NCBI RefSeq assembly: GCF_004138295.1
Contig: NZ_SCFM01000025.1
Location: forward strand, 40,072-104,071
Source: Ectobacillus funiculus
GTDB taxonomy: Bacteria > Bacillota > Bacilli > Bacillales > Bacillaceae_G
Length of the DNA: 64,000 nt
Direction: 5' to 3'
Numbering within the stretch: the stretch's first letter is position 1; every line of letters starts with the position of its first letter. The notes below the pieces were generated by a model, which searched no databases, was not told the DNA's origin, and saw only the letters and a program-made list of their open reading frames with translations. Below, piece after piece: positions 18,495-28,183 of the stretch. The translations under genes and the position numbers were made by a program.

Positions 18495-20033
18495 TTATAA
18501 CAGCGGTGACAGGAGGCGATATGTGGATTCAACAATACGCATCACAAGACGTCTCTTGTTAAACTGATCCATATGAATTTCCTTTGAAACGGTCAAATCT
18601 TCTTCAAAGTCTTGTACAAGCTTATGAATGCTTGCTGTGTCATATAAAAATGCATTGATTTCAAAGTTCAAATGAAAACTCCTCATATCCATGTTGGCAG
18701 TGCCAATAGAAGCGAGAGAGAAATCAACTATTACGATCTTGCTATGCAAAAAACCTCTTTCATATTCATAAATCTTTGCCCCTGCCTCAAGAAGCTCTGG
18801 AAAATAGGAACGGGACGCATAAAAAACAGTTCGTTTGTCAGGCTTGCTCGGTACGAGTAAACGCACATCGATCCCGGCCAGTGCAGCTACCTTTAATGCG
18901 GCCAGAATATCATCATCTGGAATAAAATAGGGTGTAGCAATCCAAATGGACTTACGCGCTGAAGAAATCATCGCAAAGTACAAATGCTTAATGGTCTCCC
19001 ATTTACTATCGGGTCCCCCTGCCACAAGCTGCACACCTCCAAGTCCTTCTCCTTCGATGCGCTCCGTACTAAGCAAGATAGAATCCAGAGCTGCTTCACC
19101 AGTCATATAAAACCAATCCTGTAAAAAAATCATCTGCAGACTTTGAACTGCCTCGCCGCGTAAATACAAGTGAGTATCTCGCCAAAAGCCGAAATATTTA
19201 TCTTTTCCTAAATATTCATCCCCGATGTTTAAGCCCCCGACAAACCCTTCTTTACCATCTACGACGATAATCTTCCGATGGTTTCGATAATTAATCTTGT
19301 CATTTAAAATAGGGAAACGAACTGGGAAGAACGGAAGCATTTCCACTCCGCCGCTTCTCAGCTTCCCCACATAAGCTTTAGAGAGGCGGAAGCTGCCAAC
19401 AGCATCATACAAAAATCGAACCTTCACCCCTTCCGCCTGTTTACGAAGAAGAATCTCTTGGATTTCAGTTCCGATTTTATCATCACGAACGATATAATAC
19501 TCCATATGAATATGATGCTGCGCCTTCTCAAGCACCTCTTTGATAGAAGAAAATGTCTCTTCTCCGTTTGTTAACACCTTGGTTTCAGTCTGGAAGGAAA
19601 TATTCAGTGAACCAAGACGCGACGCAAGGCGAAATAACAGTTCCTGATGCGTATGCTCCGCTAAAAACTGCTGTTGCCTCTCGTTTTCTTTATATTGTAA
19701 AAATGCCTGTTCATCCAGAAGCGCTTTCTTTTGAAACATTCGTTTCCGGCGAAAATTTTGTCCAAATAATAAATAAGCAAAAAAGCCGAAGACCGGGAAA
19801 ATACCGAGAACAATGAGCCATGTCAACGTTTTAGACGGTTGTCGATTTTCAAGAAAAATAACAAAACCGATAAAAAAAGCCGACAAGGTAAACAACACGC
19901 TCAGTACACCAAATACTGAAATGTTTTTATGTATCAAATCTGAATAAAACGTCGCATCATTCACGAGACGAAGAGTAAGAAAAACTGCAAATAATAGAAT
20001 AAAAAACAAGATAAGTTTTAAAACATTCTTCAT
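18495..20033 (-). CDS. cls: Cardiolipin synthase
   Basis: Condenses two phosphatidylglycerols to cardiolipin at the membrane. 512 aa with two N-terminal transmembrane helices and two phospholipase-D HKD motifs: HRKIIVVDGKEGFVGG near residue 243 and HSKIVIVDFSLASIGT near 420. Full length for bacterial Cls. Lies between mecA and coiA, where B. subtilis has other genes. Confidence 0.95.
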   Translation of the reverse strand: MKNVLKLILFFILLFAVFLTLRLVNDATFYSDLIHKNISVFGVLSVLFTLSAFFIGFVIFLENRQPSKTLTWLIVLGIFPVFGFFAYLLFGQNFRRKRMFQKKALLDEQAFLQYKENERQQQFLAEHTHQELLFRLASRLGSLNISFQTETKVLTNGEETFSSIKEVLEKAQHHIHMEYYIVRDDKIGTEIQEILLRKQAEGVKVRFLYDAVGSFRLSKAYVGKLRSGGVEMLPFFPVRFPILNDKINYRNHRKIIVVDGKEGFVGGLNIGDEYLGKDKYFGFWRDTHLYLRGEAVQSLQMIFLQDWFYMTGEAALDSILLSTERIEGEGLGGVQLVAGGPDSKWETIKHLYFAMISSARKSIWIATPYFIPDDDILAALKVAALAGIDVRLLVPSKPDKRTVFYASRSYFPELLEAGAKIYEYERGFLHSKIVIVDFSLASIGTANMDMRSFHLNFEINAFLYDTASIHKLVQDFEEDLTVSKEIHMDQFNKRRLVMRIVESTYRLLSPLL

Positions 20034-20080
20034 ATCGTGCCCCCTTTCTAAAGGATAGATTTCCTAGCGTTACTTTCTCT

Positions 20081-20159
20081 TTTAGGAGTACAGTATAAGG
20101 GCAATTACGCGTCTGTCTTCGCCCAAAGGCAAAGCTTGCCAATCGGCGAGTTTTCTTTA
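20081..20159 (-). repeat. Element A copy 8 (left half)
   Basis: Minus-strand TAAAGAAAACTCGCCGATTGG to ACTGTACTCCTAAAA; right half absent. Between mecA and cls. Confidence 0.88.
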
Positions 20160-20267
20160 AAGTGTGTTCACATTTCTCATTGCCCGGTCTCTGTAGTATA
20201 CTCTCTATGCGGAAAAGCTCCCGCCTGATGAAGCAATCCATTTTGCTTATTATATGCGACAATGAAA

Positions 20268-20297
20268 AAGCCGATTTCAGTATAAAGAAATCGGCCT
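20268..20297 (-). terminator. mecA terminator
   Basis: GCCGATTTC...GAAATCGGC with an A-run on the plus strand. Confidence 0.82.
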
Positions 20298-20967
20298 ACG
20301 CTTTTAAAGAAAAGTTTTTGCGGATGACAGATAGGGAACTTTCAGAAATTACGGTTTTACCGTACTCCTGCACACGATGAATGGTCATAGCAGATTCTTC
20401 GCCATACTCCATAATAATGCTTAAAATGCTATCCATTTCCTCTTCATCGTGTAACTCTTCATCAAATTCTACATATAAATAGTATCGTCCGTCAAAAACA
20501 TATAATTCATTTTGAATGTCCTCAAGCGCGATACAATGGCTTAATGAGATGACATCTTCAAAATCTTGAAACTTCACAAGAAACCCTAATGTTCCATCCT
20601 GACTTAAGTACGTATAGTCTTCCTGCTCAAGTTGCTGCTCGAATAGAGATTCGATCCGTTCATCAAGCGGAATATCAATCACTTTATCAAGACCAATTGG
20701 TAACTCAAGCTTTTGACCATCCTTTGAGATTTGAGCTCTCGTTACAATAACCTCAATTCCTTTTTCAAGCGCCTGTACCTGGATCCAAAGCGGACCGTCG
20801 ACAAAGAAGTCATCCTGGTCGCGTACTTCGTCCATCATCTCCCAGAATAACTGTTCGCTTTTTTCACGGTTATACCAAATTTCCTCCCGGTTAAAGCCGC
20901 GTTCCTCTATATCGATGTATGATATATAAAATTTGACTGTATGATCGTTAATTCTTTCAATATCCAA
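20296..20967 (-). CDS. mecA: Adaptor protein MecA
   Basis: ClpC adaptor that targets ComK and other proteins to ClpCP. 223 aa. The N-terminal substrate-binding region starts MDIERINDHTVKFYISYIDI, the middle is acidic and the C-terminal domain (YLSQDGTLGFLVKFQDFEDVISL and following) contacts ClpC. It works in the same competence and stress network as comZ, spx, spxH and coiA of this window. Confidence 0.95.
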   Translation of the reverse strand: MDIERINDHTVKFYISYIDIEERGFNREEIWYNREKSEQLFWEMMDEVRDQDDFFVDGPLWIQVQALEKGIEVIVTRAQISKDGQKLELPIGLDKVIDIPLDERIESLFEQQLEQEDYTYLSQDGTLGFLVKFQDFEDVISLSHCIALEDIQNELYVFDGRYYLYVEFDEELHDEEEMDSILSIIMEYGEESAMTIHRVQEYGKTVISESSLSVIRKNFSLKA

Positions 20968-21286
20968 TTCTGCTCTCTCCCTTCCTATTTGGCATATTTG
21001 ATGAAGGGACCCCCCCTAGACTATGGTGCATTTGTACTATCATATCACGATGCTGGAAAATCCTCTAGGAAATCTTGTACTCTCATTTTATGATAAGAAG
21101 CGTCGAAATGGAAATAAAATTACCGCTTTTTTAAAAAACAGACATTTGCCCTACAAAAAACAAGCAGAAAAGGCTGCTCTAGCCATTTCTATGAATCGTT
21201 TTTGACATTTCTCTAGCATTTCTACGCCTTTTCTCTCCGCTCGGTTAGCATAAAATTCTTCGACAAACTTAGAATATTTCCTTTTC

Positions 21287-21316
21287 TTGACAGTTCGTAA
21301 CATTGTCCCTTATATT
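21287..21316 (+). promoter_or_regulatory. Promoter of terC-like gene
   Basis: TTGACA, 18 bases, TATATT; sigma-A type, about 45 bases before the start codon. Confidence 0.6.
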
Positions 21317-21363
21317 GATTAAAAGTACTGAGACAGAAAACTAATAAACGGGGGACTATACAT

Positions 21364-22038
21364 ATGGATTTTGACTTTCTTATGTCGATCCTTATGATTG
21401 TAGGCATCGATATTGTTTTAGGAGGAGACAATGCGATTGTCATTGCCTTGGCGAGCCGTAATTTGCCGGAAACTCAACGCAATAAGGCCATCTTCCTCGG
21501 CACAGGTTTAGCCATTATTGTTCGTATTTTATTAACAATTATTGCCGTATACCTGCTTGTGATTCCATTTTTACAGCTGATTGGCGCTGTTTTGCTCCTA
21601 TTTATCTCCTATAACCTGCTTACAGGTGAAGGAGAAGATCTCTCCAAGATTCAAGCAAGTCCTACCTTAATGGCAGCCGTCCGTACAATTGTGTTTGCTG
21701 ATATCGTAATGGGGTTTGATAATGTCCTCGCAGTTGCCGGTGCTGCACACGGAAATATTATTCTTGTTGTGTTAGGATTAATTGTTTCCATTCCTATCAT
21801 TATATGGGGCAGCAAGCTCATTTTAGTACTAATGGAAAAGTTCTCTATTCTCGTTTATGTCGGCTCTGGAATTTTAGCATATACGGCCGGCAAAATGGCA
21901 ACCCATGAAGAAAGACTAGCCAGCTTCCTTGAGGAAAACATCTTTCTGCAGACGGGAATTCCAGCAGCGGCAGTTGTCGGTGTGTTGGTAGTTGGGTATA
22001 TCGCCAATCAAATTAGGCTAAAGAAAGCGCATAACTGA
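21364..22038 (+). CDS. yjbE: TerC-family membrane protein (YjbE-like)
   Basis: 224 aa with about seven membrane helices. Conserved acidic residues of TerC proteins are present in LGGDNAIVIALASRNLP near residue 20 and FADIVMGFDNVLAVAG near 110. TerC proteins of Bacillus are linked to manganese export, including metalation of exported enzymes. No yybP-ykoY riboswitch was found upstream. Adjacent to mecA as in B. subtilis. Confidence 0.87.
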   Translation: MDFDFLMSILMIVGIDIVLGGDNAIVIALASRNLPETQRNKAIFLGTGLAIIVRILLTIIAVYLLVIPFLQLIGAVLLLFISYNLLTGEGEDLSKIQASPTLMAAVRTIVFADIVMGFDNVLAVAGAAHGNIILVVLGLIVSIPIIIWGSKLILVLMEKFSILVYVGSGILAYTAGKMATHEERLASFLEENIFLQTGIPAAAVVGVLVVGYIANQIRLKKAHN

Positions 22039-22103
22039 ATGAAACAACATAAGGAATGAACATGTAAATATCCATAATGGCTTAATCCGCACAAAAGAAG
22101 GAG

Positions 22104-22149
22104 AGGGTGTCCCAGAAGATAGCGCATTGCTAGCCTCTTAGGACACCCT
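22104..22149. terminator. Convergent terminator terC / GH36
   Basis: AGGGTGTCC...GGACACCCT stem with a long loop, between the convergent genes. Confidence 0.6.
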
Positions 22150-22155
22150 TTGTCG

Positions 22156-24387
22156 TTATTTCACTTTTCTAAGTGTAAATATTTTGGAATCAAAATCTCG
22201 TTTATTCATAATAGCTGTATCATCAAAGCCCAATTCTCCCCTGATTGGCGGTGTTAATACAATTCCGATGTTTTCTAGCTCACTGCCTGTATACTGCAAG
22301 CCATTTTCTTCAATCTCATATAGAGCACTAGGATCTAATCCTGGAACCCTTACTCTTCGGTAGCCATCATTGGGAATAGACAGCACTTGGAACCATGCTA
22401 CGATTGCCTGTTCTTTATCTTTTGTTTTTACCATCCACATGGTTTCGTTTTCTTCAAAAGGACTAGCTAAACGGGTAAACTCTCCAAATAATAATAGTTC
22501 ACGATTTCTTTTGTAGTATTTAATTTGTTCTTTGATTTCTTGCATTTCTTCCTCTGTTAATTTATTTGGATCTAATTCATATCCAAATACACCAAAAAAC
22601 GCTACATTTGCACGAGTATCAAGTGGAGTAATTCGTCCAACTTGATGGTTAGGAACAGCAGATACATGTGCTCCTATAGAACTAACCGGATAAACCATTG
22701 AGGTGCCGTATTGAATTTTCAGGCGTTCGATTGCATCACTATCATCACTTGTCCATGTTTGTGGAGCATAATAAAGCATTCCGGGATCAAATCGTCCGCC
22801 GCCTGATGCACAAGATTCAATTAGTAAATTAGGGTGCCTTTCCAGTAATTTATCATATAAAGTGTAGACGCCTAAGATATAACGATGCATTAACTCCCCT
22901 TGTGATTTTGAATCTAAATAAGCTGAATATGCTTCAGAAATATTCCGGTTCATATCCCATTTAACATAAGAAATGTTCGCATTACTTAAGATGTCATCCA
23001 TCATTTCAAAAATATGTTCTACCACTTCTGGATTACCATAATCCAGTACATATTGAAAGCGAGCCGGTTTTCTAAAACGCCCTGGTGTCCCGATAATCCA
23101 TTCAGGGTGTTCCTTCATTATATGAGAGTCACTGTTAGACATTTCTGGTTCGAACCACAGGCCAAACTCCATTCCTAAATCGTTTACCTTCTTCGCTAAA
23201 CCATCAATTCCGTTGGGAAGCTTTTCTTTATTCACATACCAGTCACCTAATGATGAATTATCTAAATCACGCTTTCCAAACCAGCCATCATCTAATACAA
23301 ATAATTCCACACCTAACTCACTCGCTGTTTCCGCAATACTGATGATTTTGTCTTCCGTAAAATCTAAGTAGGTTCCTTCCCAGTTATTCATGACCACAGG
23401 ACGAGCTTTATGTGCCCACTTAGGATTAATTAAATGATTGTTATATAAATCGTGATAAGCGTGACTCATACCATTCAAACCTTTATCTGAAAATACAAGC
23501 ACTGCTTCTGGGGAATAAAACTCACCATGTGGTTTTAATTTCCATTGGAAGCGGTTTGGATGGATACCAATCATTAAACGATTGACATAGTAGTTATCCA
23601 CATCCACTTGAGCTAGAAAGTTCCCACTGTACACTAAGTTCATACTATATACATTGCCATGATTTTCTGTAGCTTCTGGATGCGCCAACGCAATAAAAGG
23701 ATTATGGTGGTGGCTGCTTGCCCCGCGAGTTGAATATACTGCTTTAACTCCTGGTTCAGCTGGAGAACGATAAAAATGTCTTTCCCTGCCCCATAAGCCA
23801 GATAGGTGAATGACATCATATTTTTGATCCGGAATATCCACACTGGCGCTTAATAATCGTTCAATTGTAATATTTTCATTACCATTGTTGTGCAGGCGTA
23901 CCGATCTTGTAATAACAGGAAGAGTATTGAATATCGTATAGTTCAATTCTACTTCCAAACCTGACAATTCATCCTTCATAAAGATAGTTAACGTTTCGCA
24001 CTCATCTTGATTGGCAAAAGTTGCTGGCATACCAGGAAGCTTTGTTTTTCCCTTAGCTGTTTTATACGAATTATATTCTAGCTCTAATATATGAGAACCA
24101 TTCTCAAAAGTGACATCAATAGCAGCTTCTCTGAAATCGCCGCCACCACTTGATGGAAATTCTTGTTTAATGCTATCCAAACAAGTAGTTAAGTCATTAT
24201 CAAACTCGACAACAGATACAGGACGGAAACTTCTTTCAACTAAGCGACTAACAGAATCAGAAAAAACGATTTTACTTCCATAATAAATATGTTCTAACTG
24301 CTTATTTTCCATAACACGGAAAATGTAACTAATTTTATCATTCGTTAAGTGAAACGTCTTTTCTTGTTCATTAATAAATATACTCAC
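22156..24387 (-). CDS. Alpha-galactosidase, glycoside hydrolase family 36
   Basis: Hydrolyses terminal alpha-1,6-galactose from melibiose, raffinose and related sugars. 743 aa is the full GH36 length. Catalytic motifs: nucleophile Asp in YVKWDMNRNISE near residue 480 and acid/base Asp in WTSDDSDAIERL near 540; also CASGGGRFD. No signal peptide, so cytoplasmic, fitting uptake of the intact sugar by the ABC transporter encoded just upstream in the same operon. Confidence 0.93.
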   Translation of the reverse strand: MSIFINEQEKTFHLTNDKISYIFRVMENKQLEHIYYGSKIVFSDSVSRLVERSFRPVSVVEFDNDLTTCLDSIKQEFPSSGGGDFREAAIDVTFENGSHILELEYNSYKTAKGKTKLPGMPATFANQDECETLTIFMKDELSGLEVELNYTIFNTLPVITRSVRLHNNGNENITIERLLSASVDIPDQKYDVIHLSGLWGRERHFYRSPAEPGVKAVYSTRGASSHHHNPFIALAHPEATENHGNVYSMNLVYSGNFLAQVDVDNYYVNRLMIGIHPNRFQWKLKPHGEFYSPEAVLVFSDKGLNGMSHAYHDLYNNHLINPKWAHKARPVVMNNWEGTYLDFTEDKIISIAETASELGVELFVLDDGWFGKRDLDNSSLGDWYVNKEKLPNGIDGLAKKVNDLGMEFGLWFEPEMSNSDSHIMKEHPEWIIGTPGRFRKPARFQYVLDYGNPEVVEHIFEMMDDILSNANISYVKWDMNRNISEAYSAYLDSKSQGELMHRYILGVYTLYDKLLERHPNLLIESCASGGGRFDPGMLYYAPQTWTSDDSDAIERLKIQYGTSMVYPVSSIGAHVSAVPNHQVGRITPLDTRANVAFFGVFGYELDPNKLTEEEMQEIKEQIKYYKRNRELLLFGEFTRLASPFEENETMWMVKTKDKEQAIVAWFQVLSIPNDGYRRVRVPGLDPSALYEIEENGLQYTGSELENIGIVLTPPIRGELGFDDTAIMNKRDFDSKIFTLRKVK

Positions 24388-24448
24388 TTGCTATTCCTAC
24401 CTTCATGATTTTTTGCACTGTAGAAACGTATAGCCGAATTGAAATATC

Positions 24449-24489
24449 TTCGCTTGGTATCCTGCAAAACTTAGCAGATACCAAGCGAA
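24449..24489 (-). promoter_or_regulatory. Intercistronic hairpin
   Basis: Perfect 13-bp stem TTCGCTTGGTATC / GATACCAAGCGAA between the permease and alpha-galactosidase genes, without a U-tract. Likely an mRNA-stability or processing structure. Confidence 0.6.
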
Positions 24490-24526
24490 TTTACAATTCT
24501 CACCCATTTAATTGGACAGCCGCATA

Positions 24527-25345
24527 TTATCCTTTTACCGCTCCAGACGATAAACCGCTAATGAAATACTTTTGCAGGAACAAGTATAAAACGATAATTG
24601 GCAGCGCTGCTAGAAGTGACCCTGAAGCCACCCAGCCAACATTGTTCGTATATTGAGAGAAGAACGCCGCTAGGGAAACTGTAACCGTCTTTGCCTCTGT
24701 GCTTTGCAGGAAAAAGACGGAGAATTGGTAGTCATTCCAAACATTAACCCCTGTCAAAATAGTTACCGTTGCCGTAACTGGTTTTAAAAGCGGCATAATA
24801 ATTCGGAAGAATAGCCCGAATCGGCTCATTCCATCCATCATCGCTGCCTCATCCAGCTCCTGTGGAATCGTGCTAATAAATCCAGTAAATAAGAAGATTG
24901 TCATTGGTAAATTGAAGGTTACGTGCAGGAGGATAATCGCCCAGTACGAGTTCATTCCCCCAATGTCAACGATAAACTTGTAAAGCGGTACTAAAATAGT
25001 AAGCGGCGGTACAATGAGCGCTGAAATAAAGATCAAATACATGCTTTTATTCAAACGAGTTTTGTATCTTGCTAACGGATAGGCCGCAAATGATCCTAGA
25101 ATAATGACAAGGACTACAGAAACCGCTGTGATAATGACATTATTGAAAAGAGCTGACTGCAGATGCGCTTGTTCCCAAACTTCTTTAAAATTATCGACAG
25201 ACCACGAAGAAGGGAGAAGCCATTTTGAGCTTGTATCCCCCATTCCCTTTAGCGAGGTTGTAAGCAATAGATAAAAAGGAATGATATGGGCAATGCTGAT
25301 TACAATCATGAGGGGCAGCATCCATGTTTTATTTTTCTTCATCAC
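24527..25345 (-). CDS. Carbohydrate ABC transporter permease (MalG type)
   Basis: 272 aa, six membrane helices. The permease EAA loop is [22 protein letters not shown] near residues 185-205, through which the inner-membrane domain contacts the ATPase. Second permease of an importer of the maltose/raffinose class. Overlaps the upstream permease gene by four bases. No ATPase gene is nearby, so a shared MsmX-type ATPase elsewhere probably powers it. Confidence 0.92.
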   Translation of the reverse strand: MMKKNKTWMLPLMIVISIAHIIPFYLLLTTSLKGMGDTSSKWLLPSSWSVDNFKEVWEQAHLQSALFNNVIITAVSVVLVIILGSFAAYPLARYKTRLNKSMYLIFISALIVPPLTILVPLYKFIVDIGGMNSYWAIILLHVTFNLPMTIFLFTGFISTIPQELDEAAMMDGMSRFGLFFRIIMPLLKPVTATVTILTGVNVWNDYQFSVFFLQSTEAKTVTVSLAAFFSQYTNNVGWVASGSLLAALPIIVLYLFLQKYFISGLSSGAVKG

Positions 25346-26325
25346 GCAATCTCCTTTTTTCTTAAATAAACTAATGCTGACATGCTAATGACGGAAATAA
25401 GTACAAACATCAGATTCCCTAGTGATGCAGCATAGCCAGCATCCTGACTGGCAAAATAAATTTTATACATCATTGTCGATAATGATTGTGATGCATATCC
25501 CGGACCTCCATTTGTTAACGCCACAATGACATCAAATAGCTTCAAACCGCCAATTAAGTTCAAAACAACGTTAATCGTAATCGATGGCATTAATAACGGA
25601 AGGGTAACATTCCAGAACTGTCCAAACTTAGAAGCGCCATCTAGTTCAGCTGCTTCATAATAATCACTTGGAATCGATTGCAAACCAGCTAGATAAATAA
25701 CCATTGCAATCCCCATATACTGGAATGTGTTTACAAATGTTAAAATCCAAACATTCAGCTTAGGATCTGCTAGTAGGTTGAGAGGTTCATCTTGGAATAG
25801 CAAAACAATATCATTCAATGCTCCACCTTTGAATTGAAAGAAAAAGTACCAAATGAATCCCATAATAAGAGGACTGATAATAACTGGCAAATATACAATC
25901 GTCCGTACAATTCCTCTGAATTTAATACTTTGATTTAATAAAAGCGCATACAATAAACCGCACACATTTTGGAACAATGTACTTCCGACCCCATAAATGA
26001 GCGTATTCTTAATAACTGTTAAAATATTAGGATCAGAAAACATTCTTTGATAGTTCTCCCACCCTACCCAACTGAAGGTTTGCGAATAACCATCCCAGTT
26101 TGTAAAAGAAATTTTAAGCCCATTTATGAAAGGGTAAAAAATGAAGACACAAAACAAAAGCAAGGCTGGTAAATACATCAAATTTAACCAGAAAGGGGAG
26201 CTTCCCTTAAACATTTTGGCAAATGAGCTTTTCCTCTTTGCCTTTGGCTGTATATAACGTTCTCTAACAGCAATTTTTTCCTCCACTTCTCCCACACTCC
26301 TATTTTTAATGTGAGGGTTACCCAT
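25342..26325 (-). CDS. Carbohydrate ABC transporter permease (MalF type)
   Basis: 327 aa with a charged N-terminal tail, six helices and the EAA loop [21 protein letters not shown] near residue 225. Pairs with the downstream permease. The ribosome site is GAGGG before ATG 26325. The gap to the binding-protein gene upstream is about 160 bases and is largely filled by element A copy 9. Confidence 0.92.
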   Translation of the reverse strand: MGNPHIKNRSVGEVEEKIAVRERYIQPKAKRKSSFAKMFKGSSPFWLNLMYLPALLLFCVFIFYPFINGLKISFTNWDGYSQTFSWVGWENYQRMFSDPNILTVIKNTLIYGVGSTLFQNVCGLLYALLLNQSIKFRGIVRTIVYLPVIISPLIMGFIWYFFFQFKGGALNDIVLLFQDEPLNLLADPKLNVWILTFVNTFQYMGIAMVIYLAGLQSIPSDYYEAAELDGASKFGQFWNVTLPLLMPSITINVVLNLIGGLKLFDVIVALTNGGPGYASQSLSTMMYKIYFASQDAGYAASLGNLMFVLISVISMSALVYLRKKEIA

Positions 26326-26383
26326 CTAAGCAACCCTCACAATTTTTTATTCTATATCCTATCAGCAGGATGAAGACTTCCTT

Positions 26384-26489
26384 TACACTGTAAGAAAGCA
26401 TAAATTTCCAGCGAGAAGCGAATTCGACGTAGTCGGAAATTTTAGGAATACAGTATAAGTAGGGCTTGCCAATCGGCGAGTTTTCTTTA
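26384..26489 (-). repeat. Element A copy 9 (inside the sugar operon)
   Basis: Minus-strand TAAAGAAAACTCGCCGATTGG, deletion of the GAAGACAGAGG segment, then the rest to CTTTCTTACAGTG, followed by TAAAGGAAG. The first triplet is the stop codon of the solute-binding protein gene. Confidence 0.88.
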
Positions 26490-27761
26490 TTTTTGCTGCT
26501 GGCTGCGTAAACGTTCCACTTCTTTCTCCATTTTTTCAGAGAATTGCTTAGGCGTAATCGATCCTGCAAGTAGTTCTTGTCCTTGTGTGCAAAGAACATC
26601 CCACATACCGTTTGGCAGATATACACGGTCAAAGTAAGGGAATACACGTGTGGAAGCATACTCTTGATAATATTTTGTCAAATCGCCTAAATCCTCATTA
26701 ACACCCTTGATGCCTGCAGGTAAGCCTGTAGTTTCTGCCATTGTTTTTAAGTTTTCAGTCTTAGCAAAGTACGCTAATAGCTTTTTAGCTTCTTTAACAT
26801 GCTTGGAATCCTTCCATACAGCCATCGTATATCTTTCTCCGCCTGAGAACGCTGGTTCATCGCCTGCAACCATTGCTGGTACCGGCATATATCCAACTTT
26901 CACCTTCGGATTCATTTCCTTAGCTTGTGTGACAGATTGAGGTCCATCAAATAGAAAGGCCACTTCTCCGTTAGCAAACATTTGAGGTATATCGCTTCGT
27001 TTTGCCGTAAGGACGTCTTTGTTAATTAAACCTTTGTCATTCATTTCCTTAAGCTTTTCAGGAAGAGCTGTCCATCCGGACCAATCAAACTTGCCATCTA
27101 ATAGAGCATCCGCGTAGTTCTTTTCTGGACTAATCAATAAAGGTGTTGCAAAGTAATCAAAGAATTGTCCAATTGTTGATGAATCGATTCCGGAGAAGAA
27201 AAACGGTGTAACTTTTCCGTTACTTTCTTTTTTAATTTTCTCACCAGCTGCGATGAGTTCGTCCATTGTTTTAGGTACTGATATTCCGTATTTTTCTAAG
27301 ATTTCCGCGTTATAAGTGATGCCATCCTTCGCTTCATTTAACGGTAAAGCATAAACTTTTCCTTGTTCATCAGTAATAACCGGTTTTATTGAATCCGTCA
27401 ATTGAGATGCCCACTCCTGATCCTTTAAATCAGCTAAATACTTACCGTAGCGGATTTTAGACCAGCCATGCGTGTCGAACACATCTGGTAAATCATTTGC
27501 TGCCATTTTAACCTTCATCATATTTTCATAATCCTGGCCTGGAAATTGAAGCTCTACATCAATGCTTGGGTTTTCCTTTTCAAAGCTCTCTGTTATTTTT
27601 GTCATTGCGTTTTTTGTTTCCTGCTCACTTGCTGAACTGAAAACGGTCAATTTCACCTGATCACCTTTCGCCTCGGTGGATGATTTTTCTCCGCTTGAGC
27701 AGCCAAAGAGTGTAACTGCAGATAACATTGTTACGAGAGTAGTAGCAACCTTCTTCTTCAT
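26487..27761 (-). CDS. Sugar-binding lipoprotein of ABC importer
   Basis: Extracellular solute-binding protein, 424 aa. The lipoprotein signal has its lipobox cysteine in TLFGCSSGEKS near residue 21; the family 1 binding fold follows (VFDTHGWSKIRYG, FLFDGPQSVTQA, FSGGERYTMAVW). Binds the sugar, probably alpha-galactosides given the GH36 gene of the operon. First gene of the operon. Its TAA is provided by element A copy 9. Confidence 0.92.
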   Translation of the reverse strand: MKKKVATTLVTMLSAVTLFGCSSGEKSSTEAKGDQVKLTVFSSASEQETKNAMTKITESFEKENPSIDVELQFPGQDYENMMKVKMAANDLPDVFDTHGWSKIRYGKYLADLKDQEWASQLTDSIKPVITDEQGKVYALPLNEAKDGITYNAEILEKYGISVPKTMDELIAAGEKIKKESNGKVTPFFFSGIDSSTIGQFFDYFATPLLISPEKNYADALLDGKFDWSGWTALPEKLKEMNDKGLINKDVLTAKRSDIPQMFANGEVAFLFDGPQSVTQAKEMNPKVKVGYMPVPAMVAGDEPAFSGGERYTMAVWKDSKHVKEAKKLLAYFAKTENLKTMAETTGLPAGIKGVNEDLGDLTKYYQEYASTRVFPYFDRVYLPNGMWDVLCTQGQELLAGSITPKQFSEKMEKEVERLRSQQQK

Positions 27762-27942
27762 ATGAATCCCCCTTAATATGTTTAAGCCATAACGTCTGAT
27801 AAGGAACGTTTCACTAACTGTAACTTTTTCTCTTTACATCCCCCTATGCTACCGTAAATGCTGCGTTCATTCCATCCGTTATCTCTTGCTTATCTGTATT
27901 CTATCACCTTTGAACACGTTTTCATGTGACGTAAAACTACAA

Positions 27943-27956
27943 TGAAAGCGCTCTTT
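27943..27956 (-). promoter_or_regulatory. cre-like site
   Basis: TGAAAGCGCTCTTT resembles the CcpA consensus TGWAANCGNTNWCA except at the last two bases. Suggests catabolite control of the sugar operon. Confidence 0.5.
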
Positions 27957-28104
27957 TCTCCACTCTTCCTTTTTCATCCTTTCCTCCGATGCTCTTGCTA
28001 TTCTTCCCAATATATGTTTATATGATGGAGAAATTAAATTCTATTTCAATGTAAATATTTACAAAGAATTGTTACCATTAATGCTATTCTGCTAAACTTA
28101 TTAA

Positions 28105-28118
28105 CGAAAGCGCTTTAT
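28105..28118 (+). promoter_or_regulatory. cre-like site upstream of the histidine kinase gene
   Basis: CGAAAGCGCTTTAT holds the palindromic AAAGCGCTTT core typical of cre sites; 66 bases before the kinase start. Confidence 0.5.
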
Positions 28119-28183
28119 CACATTTACGCATTTAGACGGCATAGATACAACCAAACTGGTAATAGGAAGGTGCAGCAGCAACT

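Larger units (their letters stand above)
27762..28183. other. Divergent regulatory region of sugar operon and two-component genes
   Basis: AT-rich, with two cre-like sites (listed separately). No ORF. Promoters in both directions are expected but were not pinned down. Confidence 0.5.

Noticed and set aside
21023..21205. 60-aa plus-strand ORF between mecA and terC-like gene
   Set aside because: No ribosome site and no family resemblance; lies in the expected promoter region.
21206..21363. yybP-ykoY manganese riboswitch upstream of the terC-like gene
   Set aside because: Looked for because TerC genes often have it; the leader is too short and shows no matching stems.
26318..26659. Minus-strand ORF of 113 aa across element A copy 9
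   Set aside because: Its frame is out of register with both flanking genes and runs through the repeat; no ribosome site.
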